A stretch of 6,416 nt of DNA from Helicobacteraceae bacterium (GCA_030642185.1 DAOWOG010000074.1:1-6416); one strand, 5' to 3'. Shown: positions 1-6,416, numbered from the stretch's first letter. Translations and numbers: made by a program. Notes: generated by a model from the sequence alone, not told the origin.

Positions 1-723
1 AACAACCTTTTTGTCAGTATATTTAATGACCATTATCGGCGATTGACTCAAAAACGTCAGAACTACAAATTTGTTTTCTATAATAATATCCCTTTGTCAC
101 GTGGCCTTGGCAGTTCATCGGCAGTCATTGTCAGTGCGATCGCTTCTGCACATGAAGCTGCAGGCGTACGTGTTTCCAAACGCCGAATCCTAAATCATGC
201 CCTGATGTATGAACCGCATCCTGATAATATTTCACCCGCAGTGATGGGAGGCTTTACCGTTTCGACCGTAGAAAAGCAAAAAGTGTTTTCGCAAAAAAAA
301 CATCTTCCGGATTATCTTAAAGCGGTGGTGGTTATTCCCAATAAACCGATATCAACAGCGCGATCACGGACAACACTGCCAAAGTCATATAGTAAAGAAA
401 ATGCCGTTTTCAACCTGTCGCATACAGCTTTGACAGTCGCTGCATTTTTTAATGAGGATTGGGAGATGCTGCGTATCGCAACGCAGGACCGTTTTCATCA
501 AAAGGCACGTATGAAAATGCTGCCGGAACTCTTTAACATTCAAAAAATGGCTTATGAGAATGGTGCTTTGATGAGTACACTTTCCGGAAGCGGATCCACA
601 TTTTTCAGTATGGTTTATGATGAAGATGCACAGCAGCTTGTCAACAGGTTTAGCCAAAAATATCCGGATTACAGTGTTAAGCTTCTCGACTTTGATAATA
701 CCGGTCTCATAACTGAACGTTAA
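1..723 (+). CDS. thrB: Homoserine kinase ThrB, 5'-truncated by window edge
   Basis: This is the C-terminal 240 residues of a GHMP-family kinase that phosphorylates L-homoserine with ATP in the cytoplasm, the step before threonine synthase. The reading frame is open from base 1, so the true start lies outside the window. About 50 N-terminal residues, including GHMP motif 1, are probably missing, judging from a usual family length near 290-300. Visible residues, numbered from the window edge: the ATP-binding motif [11 protein letters not shown] (31-41), the homoserine-kinase segment [15 protein letters not shown] (71-85), and the C-terminal GHMP motif LSGSGSTFF (194-202). The PHPDN plus LSGSGS combination separates it from mevalonate or galactokinase-type GHMP kinases. 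It ends in TAA, 39 bases before ylxR, with no terminator between, so it is probably the upstream member of the same transcript. A run of eight A at 293-300 sits in frame. Identity is confident; the truncation is only a window effect. Confidence 0.93.
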   Translation, partial: NNLFVSIFNDHYRRLTQKRQNYKFVFYNNIPLSRGLGSSSAVIVSAIASAHEAAGVRVSKRRILNHALMYEPHPDNISPAVMGGFTVSTVEKQKVFSQKKHLPDYLKAVVVIPNKPISTARSRTTLPKSYSKENAVFNLSHTALTVAAFFNEDWEMLRIATQDRFHQKARMKMLPELFNIQKMAYENGALMSTLSGSGSTFFSMVYDEDAQQLVNRFSQKYPDYSVKLLDFDNTGLITER

Positions 724-762
724 ATAAATCTTCATACTGTTTTCAAGGAACTTTTAGATATA

Positions 763-1020
763 ATGGCGCCAAAATATAAAGAAGAACCCATTCGTATGTG
801 TATTGTATGCCGGACACGTGCTGCTCAAAGTACACTGATAAGATTGCAGTGCCAGGATAGTGTCCTTAAAGTATTTACCGGAGTGGGTCGAAGTTTTTAT
901 GTATGCCAAAACTGTATTGATTCGAAAAGTGCACCGCGAGCATTAGCACGACAATGCAAAACAAAAGCAACGCAGACGGTGTTGCAGCAATTTAAGGAGT
1001 TCATAGTTGATGATAGATAA
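763..1020 (+). CDS. ylxR: YlxR/DUF448 family RNA-binding protein
   Basis: This 85-residue basic protein belongs to the YlxR (DUF448) family, usually encoded just before infB. Bacillus YlxR has been reported to bind RNase P RNA (renamed RnpM) and also to affect transcription; its role in this lineage is unknown to me. Family marks are the N-terminal RMCIVCR (11-17) and GRSFYVC (42-48), the counterpart of the common GRGAY segment, followed by an Ala/Arg-rich C-terminus (APRALARQ, 58-65). Four cysteines form two CxxC pairs, C13/C16 and C48/C51, compatible with a zinc-ribbon-like site (inference); C30 and C65 are extra. The ATG is preceded by AAGGAA at 745-750, 12 bases upstream. Its last 11 bases overlap infB in another frame, pointing to coupled translation. 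The usual partner genes nusA and ylxQ are not adjacent. Family call is firm, function less so. Confidence 0.88.
   Translation: MAPKYKEEPIRMCIVCRTRAAQSTLIRLQCQDSVLKVFTGVGRSFYVCQNCIDSKSAPRALARQCKTKATQTVLQQFKEFIVDDR
994..999 (+). promoter_or_regulatory. Shine-Dalgarno of infB inside ylxR
   Basis: AAGGAG lies within the end of the ylxR coding region. It is 10 bases before the ATG at 1010 and 7 bases before an in-frame TTG at 1007. It is the strongest ribosome binding site in the window and supports independent high-level initiation of infB at this point. Spacing alone slightly favours TTG, while codon strength favours ATG. Confidence 0.6.
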
Positions 1021-3655
1021 AGTAAGAGTACATGAGATTGCGAAAGAGTTGGGAATCGCATCGAAAGAAGTTGTAAATAAAGCCTTGGAAATGGGGTTGA
1101 ATGTAAAAACTGCTTCAAGTTCAGTCTCAATGGAAGATGCTGAAAACATCATGAACTATGTCATGGGTGCTACAGCAGCACCTGCTGCTAAACCCTCTGT
1201 AGCGGTGATTAAAAAATCTGCTCCAATGACTGAAGAAAAGCCTGCTGAAACTGTCGTTTCAGAAACGGTTGAATCTGAAGTAAAAGAGAAAGTTGAAGTA
1301 GAAAAAGAAGCTGTCAAACCTGAAGTTCAGGAAATAACGAAAGCAGAAACAACAGTAGATGCTGAAGTGGCAAAAGAGATCCCGGTTGTAGAAAAAGCAG
1401 AGAAAAAAACCGTAGGGAAAAAACCACTTCTTAATGTTGTTGTTCCCATTAAACGCAGCGGTTTACGTATCAAAAAGAAAAAACGACCGGTTGTCACCAG
1501 TGATTCACTGGCTGAACAGTCTAATGCTGCCGCGAAAGTATCCAGTTATGGAAAAATGAGTGCAGATGTTTTAGAAGAGCTGGCCAATAAAAAAGGCAGG
1601 AAGAGAAGTTCTAGAACGCTAACACAGAGAAAAGCTCAGGGCTCAAGTCTTGATATTTTTGGCGGATCAATGTCAGATGTTTCTATGGATTATGAAGAGG
1701 ATCAGGTTGTACTGCTCGATCTGAATGAAGTCAATAAAGAAGACCTTCCGAAAGAGGAACCGCGTAAACCTCGTCCTAAAAGACCGGCTGGCCGCGGTGG
1801 CGGACAAAAACAGGGCGGCAATCGCAAACCTCGACAGGTTTCACGCGGAAAACGTAAAAAATACATCAAAGCGCAGCAAGATGATGAGGTGGTTACTCAC
1901 GTGGAAATTCCTGAAGATATTCGTGTATACGAGTTTGCAGAGAAACTCAAACAGCCTATTTCTGAAGTTATCAAGGTACTTTTTACCCTCGGAATGATGG
2001 TGACAAAAAATGATTTTCTTGGTAAAGATGAGATCGAGATACTCGCCGAAGAGTTTGAGGTTGAAGTAACAACGATAGATCCTAAAGATGCGTTTAACTA
2101 TGAAGAAGCTTATGATATCGAAGGTGCCGAAGGGGATGCAGATCTTCAGGAACGTCCACCGGTTATCACGATCATGGGGCATGTTGATCATGGTAAAACA
2201 TCACTGTTGGACAGTATCCGTGAGGCACGTGTGGCTGCAAGTGAGGCCGGCGGAATCACGCAGCATATTGGTGCGTATACCGTTGAAAAAAGCGGTAAAA
2301 AAATTACATTCCTGGATACGCCGGGCCACTCGGCATTTACGGCAATGCGGGCACGTGGTGCCAAGATTACCGATATTATCATAATTGTCGTTGCCGCAGA
2401 TGACGGTGTGAAACCGCAAACAGAAGAGGCGATCAAACATGCCAAAAATGCAGGTGTTCCGGTTATAGTGGCAATCAATAAAATGGATAAAGAGTCTGCT
2501 AACCCTGAATTGGTTAAAGGTCAGATGGCTGAGCGCGAGATGACACCTGTTGACTGGGGCGGCGACATTGAGTTTGTGCCGCTTTCAGCAAAAACAGGTG
2601 AGGGGATTGATAGCCTTCTGGAAAATATTCTGTTGACGGCAGAAGTGCTTGAACTGAAAGCAAACCCTGATGCAGCTGCCAAAGCAGTCGTGGTTGAAAG
2701 TACACTTGAAAAAGGCCGTGGACCGGTTGCAACAGTGATCGTACAAAACGGTACGTTGAGTGTTGGTGACAATGTTGTTTGCGGCAGTTCTTACGGTCGT
2801 GTCAAAGCGATGATCGATAATCATAAAAATATGATCAAAAATATTGGACCAAGTGAGACGGCAGTTGTTGTGGGTCTTAACACGGTACCGGGTGCCGGTG
2901 AGACAATGATTGCCATGAGCAGCGATAAAGAGACGCGTGAATATGCACAAAAACGTGCAGACTATGAGCGTCAAAAAGAACTTTCTGCCAGTACCAAAAC
3001 ATCATTGGATGAATTGACCGCATTGATCGCAGAGGGTAGACTTAAAACACTCAAAGTGGTATTGAAAACAGATGTCCATGGTTCGCTTGAAGCGATCCGT
3101 TCATCACTGACTGAACTGCGTAATGAAGAAGTGAAAGTTGAGATCATCTCATCAGGTGTCGGTGGTATCACTGAAAATGATGTTGAACTGGTAAACAACT
3201 CTGAAAATTGTGTTCTTCTTGGCTTTAATGTTCGTCCGACCGGTTCGGTAAAAGCCGTTGCGAAGCAAAAAGGCGTAGATATTAAAACCTATACGGTTAT
3301 TTATCAGTTGATTGATGACATCACCGGAATGCTTACAGGTATGATGGCACCGAAGTTCACTGAAGAGCATAGCGGTCAGGCCGATGTCCGCGATACCTTT
3401 AAAATTCCAAAAGGAATGGTTGCCGGATGTATGGTTGTTGACGGTAAACTTGTACGCGGCGGACTCGTTCGTGTTATCCGTGAGGGTGTTATTATTCATG
3501 AGGGTGAACTCAATTCACTTAAACGCTTCAAAGATGATGTCAAAGAAGTGGGTACCGGTTATGAATGTGGCGTTGTTCTTCACGGATACGAAGATGTTCA
3601 AGTCGGAGATGTTATCGAGACCTTTACCAAAGTTGAGCAAAAAGTAGAGCTGTGA
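1010..3655 (+). CDS. infB: Translation initiation factor IF2
   Basis: This 881-residue translational GTPase places initiator fMet-tRNA on the 30S subunit and promotes 50S joining. Domains in order: an IF2_N helix bundle (about 2-50, [12 protein letters not shown]); an Ala/Glu/Lys/Val-rich linker (about 55-145); a basic block (about 148-160); a less repetitive island (180-241); a basic Gly/Arg-rich stretch (252-287); a second IF2_N (about 304-355); and the G domain. The G domain has G1 GHVDHGKT (390-397), G2 GGITQ (414-418), G3 DTPGH (436-440), G4 NKMD (490-493) and G5 SAK (526-528). Domains II and III follow, then the fMet-tRNA-binding C2 domain with SLKRFKDDV (836-844) and GYECG (850-854). 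GHVDHGKT carries the catalytic His typical of the family. The length matches IF2 proteins with a long N-terminus. ATG at 1010 was chosen; TTG at 1007 would add one residue. It overlaps ylxR by 11 nt and rbfA by 4 nt. It is intact, with no key residue missing. Confidence 0.98.
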   Translation: MIDKVRVHEIAKELGIASKEVVNKALEMGLNVKTASSSVSMEDAENIMNYVMGATAAPAAKPSVAVIKKSAPMTEEKPAETVVSETVESEVKEKVEVEKEAVKPEVQEITKAETTVDAEVAKEIPVVEKAEKKTVGKKPLLNVVVPIKRSGLRIKKKKRPVVTSDSLAEQSNAAAKVSSYGKMSADVLEELANKKGRKRSSRTLTQRKAQGSSLDIFGGSMSDVSMDYEEDQVVLLDLNEVNKEDLPKEEPRKPRPKRPAGRGGGQKQGGNRKPRQVSRGKRKKYIKAQQDDEVVTHVEIPEDIRVYEFAEKLKQPISEVIKVLFTLGMMVTKNDFLGKDEIEILAEEFEVEVTTIDPKDAFNYEEAYDIEGAEGDADLQERPPVITIMGHVDHGKTSLLDSIREARVAASEAGGITQHIGAYTVEKSGKKITFLDTPGHSAFTAMRARGAKITDIIIIVVAADDGVKPQTEEAIKHAKNAGVPVIVAINKMDKESANPELVKGQMAEREMTPVDWGGDIEFVPLSAKTGEGIDSLLENILLTAEVLELKANPDAAAKAVVVESTLEKGRGPVATVIVQNGTLSVGDNVVCGSSYGRVKAMIDNHKNMIKNIGPSETAVVVGLNTVPGAGETMIAMSSDKETREYAQKRADYERQKELSASTKTSLDELTALIAEGRLKTLKVVLKTDVHGSLEAIRSSLTELRNEEVKVEIISSGVGGITENDVELVNNSENCVLLGFNVRPTGSVKAVAKQKGVDIKTYTVIYQLIDDITGMLTGMMAPKFTEEHSGQADVRDTFKIPKGMVAGCMVVDGKLVRGGLVRVIREGVIIHEGELNSLKRFKDDVKEVGTGYECGVVLHGYEDVQVGDVIETFTKVEQKVEL

Positions 3656-4017
3656 CACCGGTCGAGATAAAACTCAAGCGTACAGATTCTATTCTTCAGG
3701 AATTGATTCCTGAAGGGATTTCCCAGTTAAACGATGCCCGTCTGCATGAACTCGATGTCATTGAAGTTAAAACTGCACGCGGCCGTGATGATGCAAAAGT
3801 CTATCTTGACCCTCATCATTATTCCGAAAAAGAAAAAAACTTTTTTTTAAAACAACTCAGAAAAGCGCGTCCTGTTATTGAAGATTATTGTCTGAAAGAT
3901 CAGGGTTGGTTCCGTTGTCCAAAACTCTCTTTTGAGTTTGATGATCAGATACAAAAGAGTAAGACAATAGAGGACCTTTTCAAACAGATCAGTAAAGAGA
4001 GCAGTGATGAGTCTTGA
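3652..4017 (+). CDS. rbfA: 30S ribosome-binding factor RbfA
   Basis: This 121-residue KH-fold protein binds the maturing 30S subunit near the 5' end of 16S rRNA and assists late assembly and cold adaptation. Evidence is its place directly after infB, a usual length, the N-terminal segment [20 protein letters not shown] (7-26), the strand region [19 protein letters not shown], the helix [14 protein letters not shown], and the C-terminal PKLSFEFDD followed by a helical tail. The kink after the conserved Ala of the KH helix pair reads A-R-P instead of the common A-x-G. The start is GTG, whose last two bases begin the infB TGA (GTGA overlap). No strong ribosome binding site precedes it, so translation probably depends on IF2 ribosomes. 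The gene contains a near-perfect inverted repeat (3694-3715) and an A7-C-T8 tract (3833-3848). RbfA is poorly conserved, so the call leans on context as well as motifs. Confidence 0.9.
   Translation: MTPVEIKLKRTDSILQELIPEGISQLNDARLHELDVIEVKTARGRDDAKVYLDPHHYSEKEKNFFLKQLRKARPVIEDYCLKDQGWFRCPKLSFEFDDQIQKSKTIEDLFKQISKESSDES
3694..3715. repeat. Near-perfect 10-bp inverted repeat within rbfA
   Basis: The arms CTTCAGGAAT (3694-3703) and ATTCCTGAAG (3706-3715) are exact reverse complements separated by TG. In RNA this could form a 9-bp stem with a UUGA loop, extended by two G-U pairs at the base. It covers rbfA codons 15-22, about 42 bases after the GTG start, inside a normally conserved coding segment. 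There is no T run after it, so it is not a typical intrinsic terminator. Any function is unproven. Confidence 0.65.
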
Positions 4018-4435
4018 GTCCGATATTAAGAGTATGGTAGAATCGATCGGTTTGAAGTTATATGATACTTCAATTGTCAGCGAAAATGATGAAACGATAT
4101 TTCGTGTCAACGTCACCTCTTCTGAAGGTGTCAGTATGGATAAATGTGTGGAAGCGACCAAATTGATCTCTCCACTGCTGGATGTTACACCGCCAATTAG
4201 AGATGAATACCGATTGGAAGTCAGTTCTCCGGGAATAGAACGAAAACTCCGTACATTGGATCATTTCAGACATTCAATGGGTGAAAAAGTGAAAATGATA
4301 ACACTCGAAAAAGAGAAACTGCGCGGAACAGTTTTGCGTGTGGAAAAAGACACGATAGTTATTGCTACTGATGAGGGTGAAGATGCCGTTAAATTTGGAA
4401 ACATTGCGAAAGCCAACACCTATTTTGAGTGGTAA
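4007..4435 (+). CDS. rimP: Ribosome maturation factor RimP
   Basis: This 142-residue protein is needed for early 30S assembly, where RimP helps load S12 and other proteins. The N-terminal alpha/beta domain (1-82) ends in the family signature YRLEVSSPGIERKL (68-81). The C-terminal SH3-like barrel (about 88-142) includes GEKVKMITLEKEKLRGTVLR and ends in a Phe-Glu-Trp tail. E. coli RimP is about 150 residues, so the length is normal. ATG at 4007 was chosen, with a purine-rich AAAGAGA at 3994-4000 upstream; a GTG at 4004 would add one residue. It overlaps rbfA by 11 nt and its TAA shares a base with the ribD ATG. In many bacteria rimP lies before nusA; here it follows rbfA and nusA is not in the window. 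The signature motif makes the identification firm. Confidence 0.94.
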   Translation: MSLESDIKSMVESIGLKLYDTSIVSENDETIFRVNVTSSEGVSMDKCVEATKLISPLLDVTPPIRDEYRLEVSSPGIERKLRTLDHFRHSMGEKVKMITLEKEKLRGTVLRVEKDTIVIATDEGEDAVKFGNIAKANTYFEW

Positions 4436-5430
4436 TGGACAGCACATTACCAATGAGACTGGCCATTGACGAGGCCTGGAAATATCAGGGGCTAACGTTT
4501 CCAAATCCTGCTGTAGGTTGTACGGTTGTTGATGAACACGGTAAAATACTTGCAATTGCTGCGCATCAAAAGGCAGGTGGCGCTCATGCCGAAGTCCTGG
4601 CGCTTCAACAGGCTTATGCAGTGCTGAATGAACATTCCGCTATCCTGGAACTGACTGACTCCTTCAAAATTCACAATTTTTTACTCGAATATCATAACCA
4701 TTGTTTTGAAAAGTGTACTCTTTATGTGACACTTGAACCTTGCGCACACGTTGGCAAAACGCCATCATGTGCCGGATTGATCCAATCACTTGGTATTGAG
4801 AATGTAGTCATTGCGCATTCAGATCCGAATGACAAAGCTTCCGGCGGAGCGGAGCGTTTACGTAAAAGTGGTGTTTATGTTGAAGAGGGAGTATGTGAAG
4901 AGGAAGCACATGCATTGTTGCAGCCCTTTATAACGTGGCAGGCCAAAACTTATCTGACTTTTAAATGGGCACAAAGACTTGATGGAACGATTGACGGCGG
5001 AACCATTAGTGCATTGGAATCACGAATATTTGTACATAAGATGCGTTCCGTATCAGATTTACTTGTCATTGGCGGCAACACTGTTCGTGAGGATAGACCT
5101 ACATTGGATGCCCGTCTTGTGAATGGAAAAGCCCCGGATATTTTGATTTTGTCGCACTTGACAGATTTTGATGAAACAATTCCGTTGTTTAGTGTGCCGG
5201 AACGAAATGTCTTTATTGATTCTACTTTAGAGCATATTTCAAACTATAAAAATGTTCTGATAGAAGGCGGGCCGGGTATGTTTGAATCCATCAAGACAGA
5301 TGTTGACAGTTACCTCTGTTTTGTTGCACCGAAAAGCGGTGGTACAATACCGTTTACGAAAACAAAAGAAGATTTTAAAATTATACGTACCCTGTCAAGT
5401 GGTGACGATCAATTATTATGGATGAGATGA
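4435..5430 (+). CDS. ribD: Bifunctional riboflavin deaminase/reductase RibD
   Basis: This 331-residue enzyme catalyses two riboflavin steps: deamination of the diaminohydroxy-pyrimidinone ribosylamino phosphate, then NADPH reduction of the ribose. The N-terminal deaminase domain (1-about 150) has NPAVGC (24-29), the zinc/catalytic HAE (H51, E53), and LEPC-x8-C (C103 and C112 as zinc ligands). The C-terminal reductase (about 173-331) has FKWAQRLDGT (176-185), GGNTVREDRPTLDAR (213-227) and IEGGPG (276-281). From H51 to C103 there are 52 positions, against 25 in E. coli (H50, C75), so about 27 residues are inserted, including H80, H87, H89, C90 and C94. The total is somewhat shorter than the 367 residues of E. 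coli because the reductase is compact. ATG at 4435 overlaps the rimP stop by one base (TAATG); GTG at 4429 is a weaker alternative. No FMN riboswitch precedes it, so it appears to be transcribed with the translation genes. Confidence 0.95.
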   Translation: MDSTLPMRLAIDEAWKYQGLTFPNPAVGCTVVDEHGKILAIAAHQKAGGAHAEVLALQQAYAVLNEHSAILELTDSFKIHNFLLEYHNHCFEKCTLYVTLEPCAHVGKTPSCAGLIQSLGIENVVIAHSDPNDKASGGAERLRKSGVYVEEGVCEEEAHALLQPFITWQAKTYLTFKWAQRLDGTIDGGTISALESRIFVHKMRSVSDLLVIGGNTVREDRPTLDARLVNGKAPDILILSHLTDFDETIPLFSVPERNVFIDSTLEHISNYKNVLIEGGPGMFESIKTDVDSYLCFVAPKSGGTIPFTKTKEDFKIIRTLSSGDDQLLWMR

Positions 5431-5435
5431 AAGGA
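5430..5435 (+). promoter_or_regulatory. Ribosome binding site of ubiE
   Basis: AAAGGA spans the last base of the ribD stop and the short gap, 11 bases before the ubiE ATG at 5447. This is the only junction after infB that has a real gap and its own clear ribosome binding site, so ubiE may be translated more independently than rbfA, rimP or ribD. Confidence 0.55.
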
Positions 5436-5446
5436 TCAATTACTTA

Positions 5447-6157
5447 ATGGAAAAACAGGAAAAAATTGTATCGATGTTTGATGATATAGCATCGACATAT
5501 GATAAAGCAAACCGTGTTATGAGTATGGGTGTCGATCGCAGCTGGCGAAAAAAAGGGTGTGATAAGGCATTCAGTTATTATGGGATAGATAAGATTGATA
5601 TGATCGTCGATGTTGCATGCGGCACCGGTGATATGATGGATTATTGGAAACGACAGGCTCTATCTGGTGGAATTACTGTTGAGAAATTGGTCGGTGTAGA
5701 TCCATCTGAAGGTATGGTCGGTGTAGCAAAAGAGAAATTTCCGGATTTTGAATTTAAAATTGCACCGGCAACAGCTATCCCTCTTGAAGATGTATCGGCA
5801 GATATGTTGAGTATTTCGTATGGTATCCGTAATGTGGTAGAACGTCAAAAGGGCCTGGAAGAGTTTAATCGTGTACTCAAACCCGGCGGTATGGTTGTTA
5901 TTTTGGAGTTTATGAAAAATGAGCATCCCTCTTTGCTGGGTAAGTTTCGTGATTTTTATATGAACAGTGTTCTGCCAAAGATCGGCGGATTTATTTCCAA
6001 AAACAAAGAAGCATACGAATACCTTCCAAATTCCATCGAAGGATTTTTAACGGTTGCCAAAATGCATGAGGAACTTGAAGCAGCAGGATTTGAAGTCCTG
6101 TATACGGAAAGCTTTTCCATGGATATCTCTACACTGATCATTGCACATAAAAAATGA
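5447..6157 (+). CDS. ubiE: Demethylmenaquinone/ubiquinone C-methyltransferase UbiE (MenG)
   Basis: This 236-residue class I SAM-dependent methyltransferase adds the ring methyl group in the last step of menaquinone synthesis. Family marks are the N-terminal MFDDIASTYDKANRVMSMG (10-28), SAM motif I VDVACGTGD (54-62), the acidic residue ending motif II (VGVDPSEGM, D85), the UbiE signature YGIRNV (125-130) leading to RVLKPGG (142-148), and YLPNSIEGF (192-200). About ten residues between motif I and D85 (WKRQALSGGITVEKL) look slightly longer than in E. coli UbiE, which is 251 residues in total. If this is a Campylobacterota genome, menaquinone rather than ubiquinone is the expected product, probably from a futalosine-pathway precursor made elsewhere, so menG may be the better functional name. 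It follows ribD by 16 bases and shares ATGA with xseA. Confidence 0.94.
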   Translation: MEKQEKIVSMFDDIASTYDKANRVMSMGVDRSWRKKGCDKAFSYYGIDKIDMIVDVACGTGDMMDYWKRQALSGGITVEKLVGVDPSEGMVGVAKEKFPDFEFKIAPATAIPLEDVSADMLSISYGIRNVVERQKGLEEFNRVLKPGGMVVILEFMKNEHPSLLGKFRDFYMNSVLPKIGGFISKNKEAYEYLPNSIEGFLTVAKMHEELEAAGFEVLYTESFSMDISTLIIAHKK

Positions 6158-6416
6158 TGAATCATCCTTTATCTGTTTCATCCCTTAACGAACAGATCAA
6201 GGCTCTTTTAGAAACGACGTTTCTTCATGTATATGTTGAAGGTGAACTCTCCCGCATCACCTATCACAACAGCGGACATATTTATTTCACACTCAAAGAT
6301 GCCACTTCTGCAATCAGTTGCGTTATGTTTCGCGGTAATGCATCCAAACTTCGTTTTCGTCTGGAAGAGGGGTTAAAAGTTGTTCTTCAGGGAGCGATCA
6401 CACTCTATAAACCCCG
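6154..6416 (+). CDS. xseA: Exodeoxyribonuclease VII large subunit XseA, 3'-truncated by window edge
   Basis: The frame is open to the window end and shows the first 87 residues of the large subunit of exonuclease VII, which degrades single-stranded DNA in the cytoplasm together with XseB. The visible part is the N-terminal OB-fold: a helix with LNEQIKALLE (11-20), then VYVEGELSRIT (27-37), SGHIYFTLKD (40-49), ISCVMFRGNA (54-63) and the final strand AITLYKP (81-87). These match the usual XseA pattern of a G-E-[LI]-S strand followed by SGHxYFTLKD. The catalytic domain and C-terminal helices lie outside. ATG at 6154 overlaps the ubiE stop (ATGA); a second ATG follows at once at 6157. No clear ribosome binding site is present, so coupling to ubiE translation is likely. 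Confidence 0.93.
   Translation, partial: MMNHPLSVSSLNEQIKALLETTFLHVYVEGELSRITYHNSGHIYFTLKDATSAISCVMFRGNASKLRFRLEEGLKVVLQGAITLYKP

Noticed and set aside
293..300. A8 run in thrB as a possible phase-variable tract
   Set aside because: Eight A is short, the frame is intact, it encodes Q-K-K, and homoserine kinase is not a gene expected to phase-vary.
724..762. Possible terminator between thrB and ylxR
   Set aside because: The gap has no stem with a following T run; only an AAGGAA ribosome binding site and AT-rich sequence are visible.
1230..1420. Glu/Lys/Val/Ala-rich imperfect repeats in infB as a tandem repeat array
   Set aside because: The repetition is compositional, with no fixed unit length; it is normal for the IF2 N-terminal linker.
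1725..1997. Plus-strand 90-codon frame within the infB linker
   Set aside because: It is an out-of-frame reading of the Lys/Arg-rich linker of infB with no ribosome binding site and no recognisable motif.
2585..2974. A 129-codon open frame on the minus strand inside infB
   Set aside because: It is antisense to the GTPase domain II region of an intact IF2, has Cys/His/Phe-rich composition typical of an antisense shadow, and shows no family motif. Other minus-strand frames (385-735, 1841-2191, 3152-3499, 3847-4161, 4274-4555, 5660-5926) were rejected for the same reason.
4360..4434. Search for an FMN riboswitch before ribD
   Set aside because: The sequence upstream is rimP coding sequence with no leader space, and the conserved RFN-element segments are not seen.
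5471..5495. Inverted repeat TCGATG / CATCGA at the start of ubiE
   Set aside because: Only six paired bases with a long spacer inside coding sequence; readily expected by chance.

Overview
The window is a dense, single-strand stretch of bacterial housekeeping genes. In order on the + strand it holds the 3' part of thrB (homoserine kinase), ylxR (DUF448), infB (translation initiation factor IF2), rbfA, rimP, ribD, ubiE/menG and the 5' part of xseA. Protein character and gene order suggest Campylobacterota (the former epsilonproteobacteria), most like the Sulfurimonas/Sulfuricurvum/Sulfurovum side. The clues are the thrB-ylxR-infB-rbfA-rimP series without nusA or truB, a RibD with a long insert before its PC motif, a moderate-to-low GC content and short gene spacing. 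The lineage is inferred from memory of family features; no database search was run.

Layout: thrB enters from the left edge and ends at 723. A 39-base gap (724-762) carries only the ylxR ribosome binding site. Tight coupling follows: ylxR/infB overlap by 11 nt, infB/rbfA by 4 nt (GTGA), rbfA/rimP by 11 nt and rimP/ribD by 1 nt (TAATG). A 16-nt gap with a ribosome binding site separates ribD from ubiE, and ubiE/xseA overlap by 4 nt (ATGA). xseA runs off the right edge. No terminator-like hairpin followed by a T run was seen between genes, so the whole window probably lies on one long transcript whose main promoter is upstream of position 1. No non-coding stretch exceeds 39 bases.

Function: the core is a translation and ribosome-assembly module: IF2, the 30S maturation factors RbfA and RimP, and the RNA-binding YlxR. 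It is flanked by metabolic and DNA-repair genes: threonine synthesis (ThrB), riboflavin synthesis (RibD), the last methylation of menaquinone synthesis (UbiE/MenG) and exonuclease VII large subunit (XseA). These flanking functions share no pathway with the core; grouping probably reflects shared growth-linked expression.

I found no mobile element, CRISPR array, RNA gene, toxin-antitoxin pair or defence system, and no credible new system. The most notable small-scale signals are a near-perfect 22-nt inverted repeat inside the start of rbfA, an A7-C-T8 tract in rbfA holding two in-frame slippery heptamers, a His/Cys-containing insert in the RibD deaminase domain, and a structured-looking island inside the IF2 N-terminal linker.
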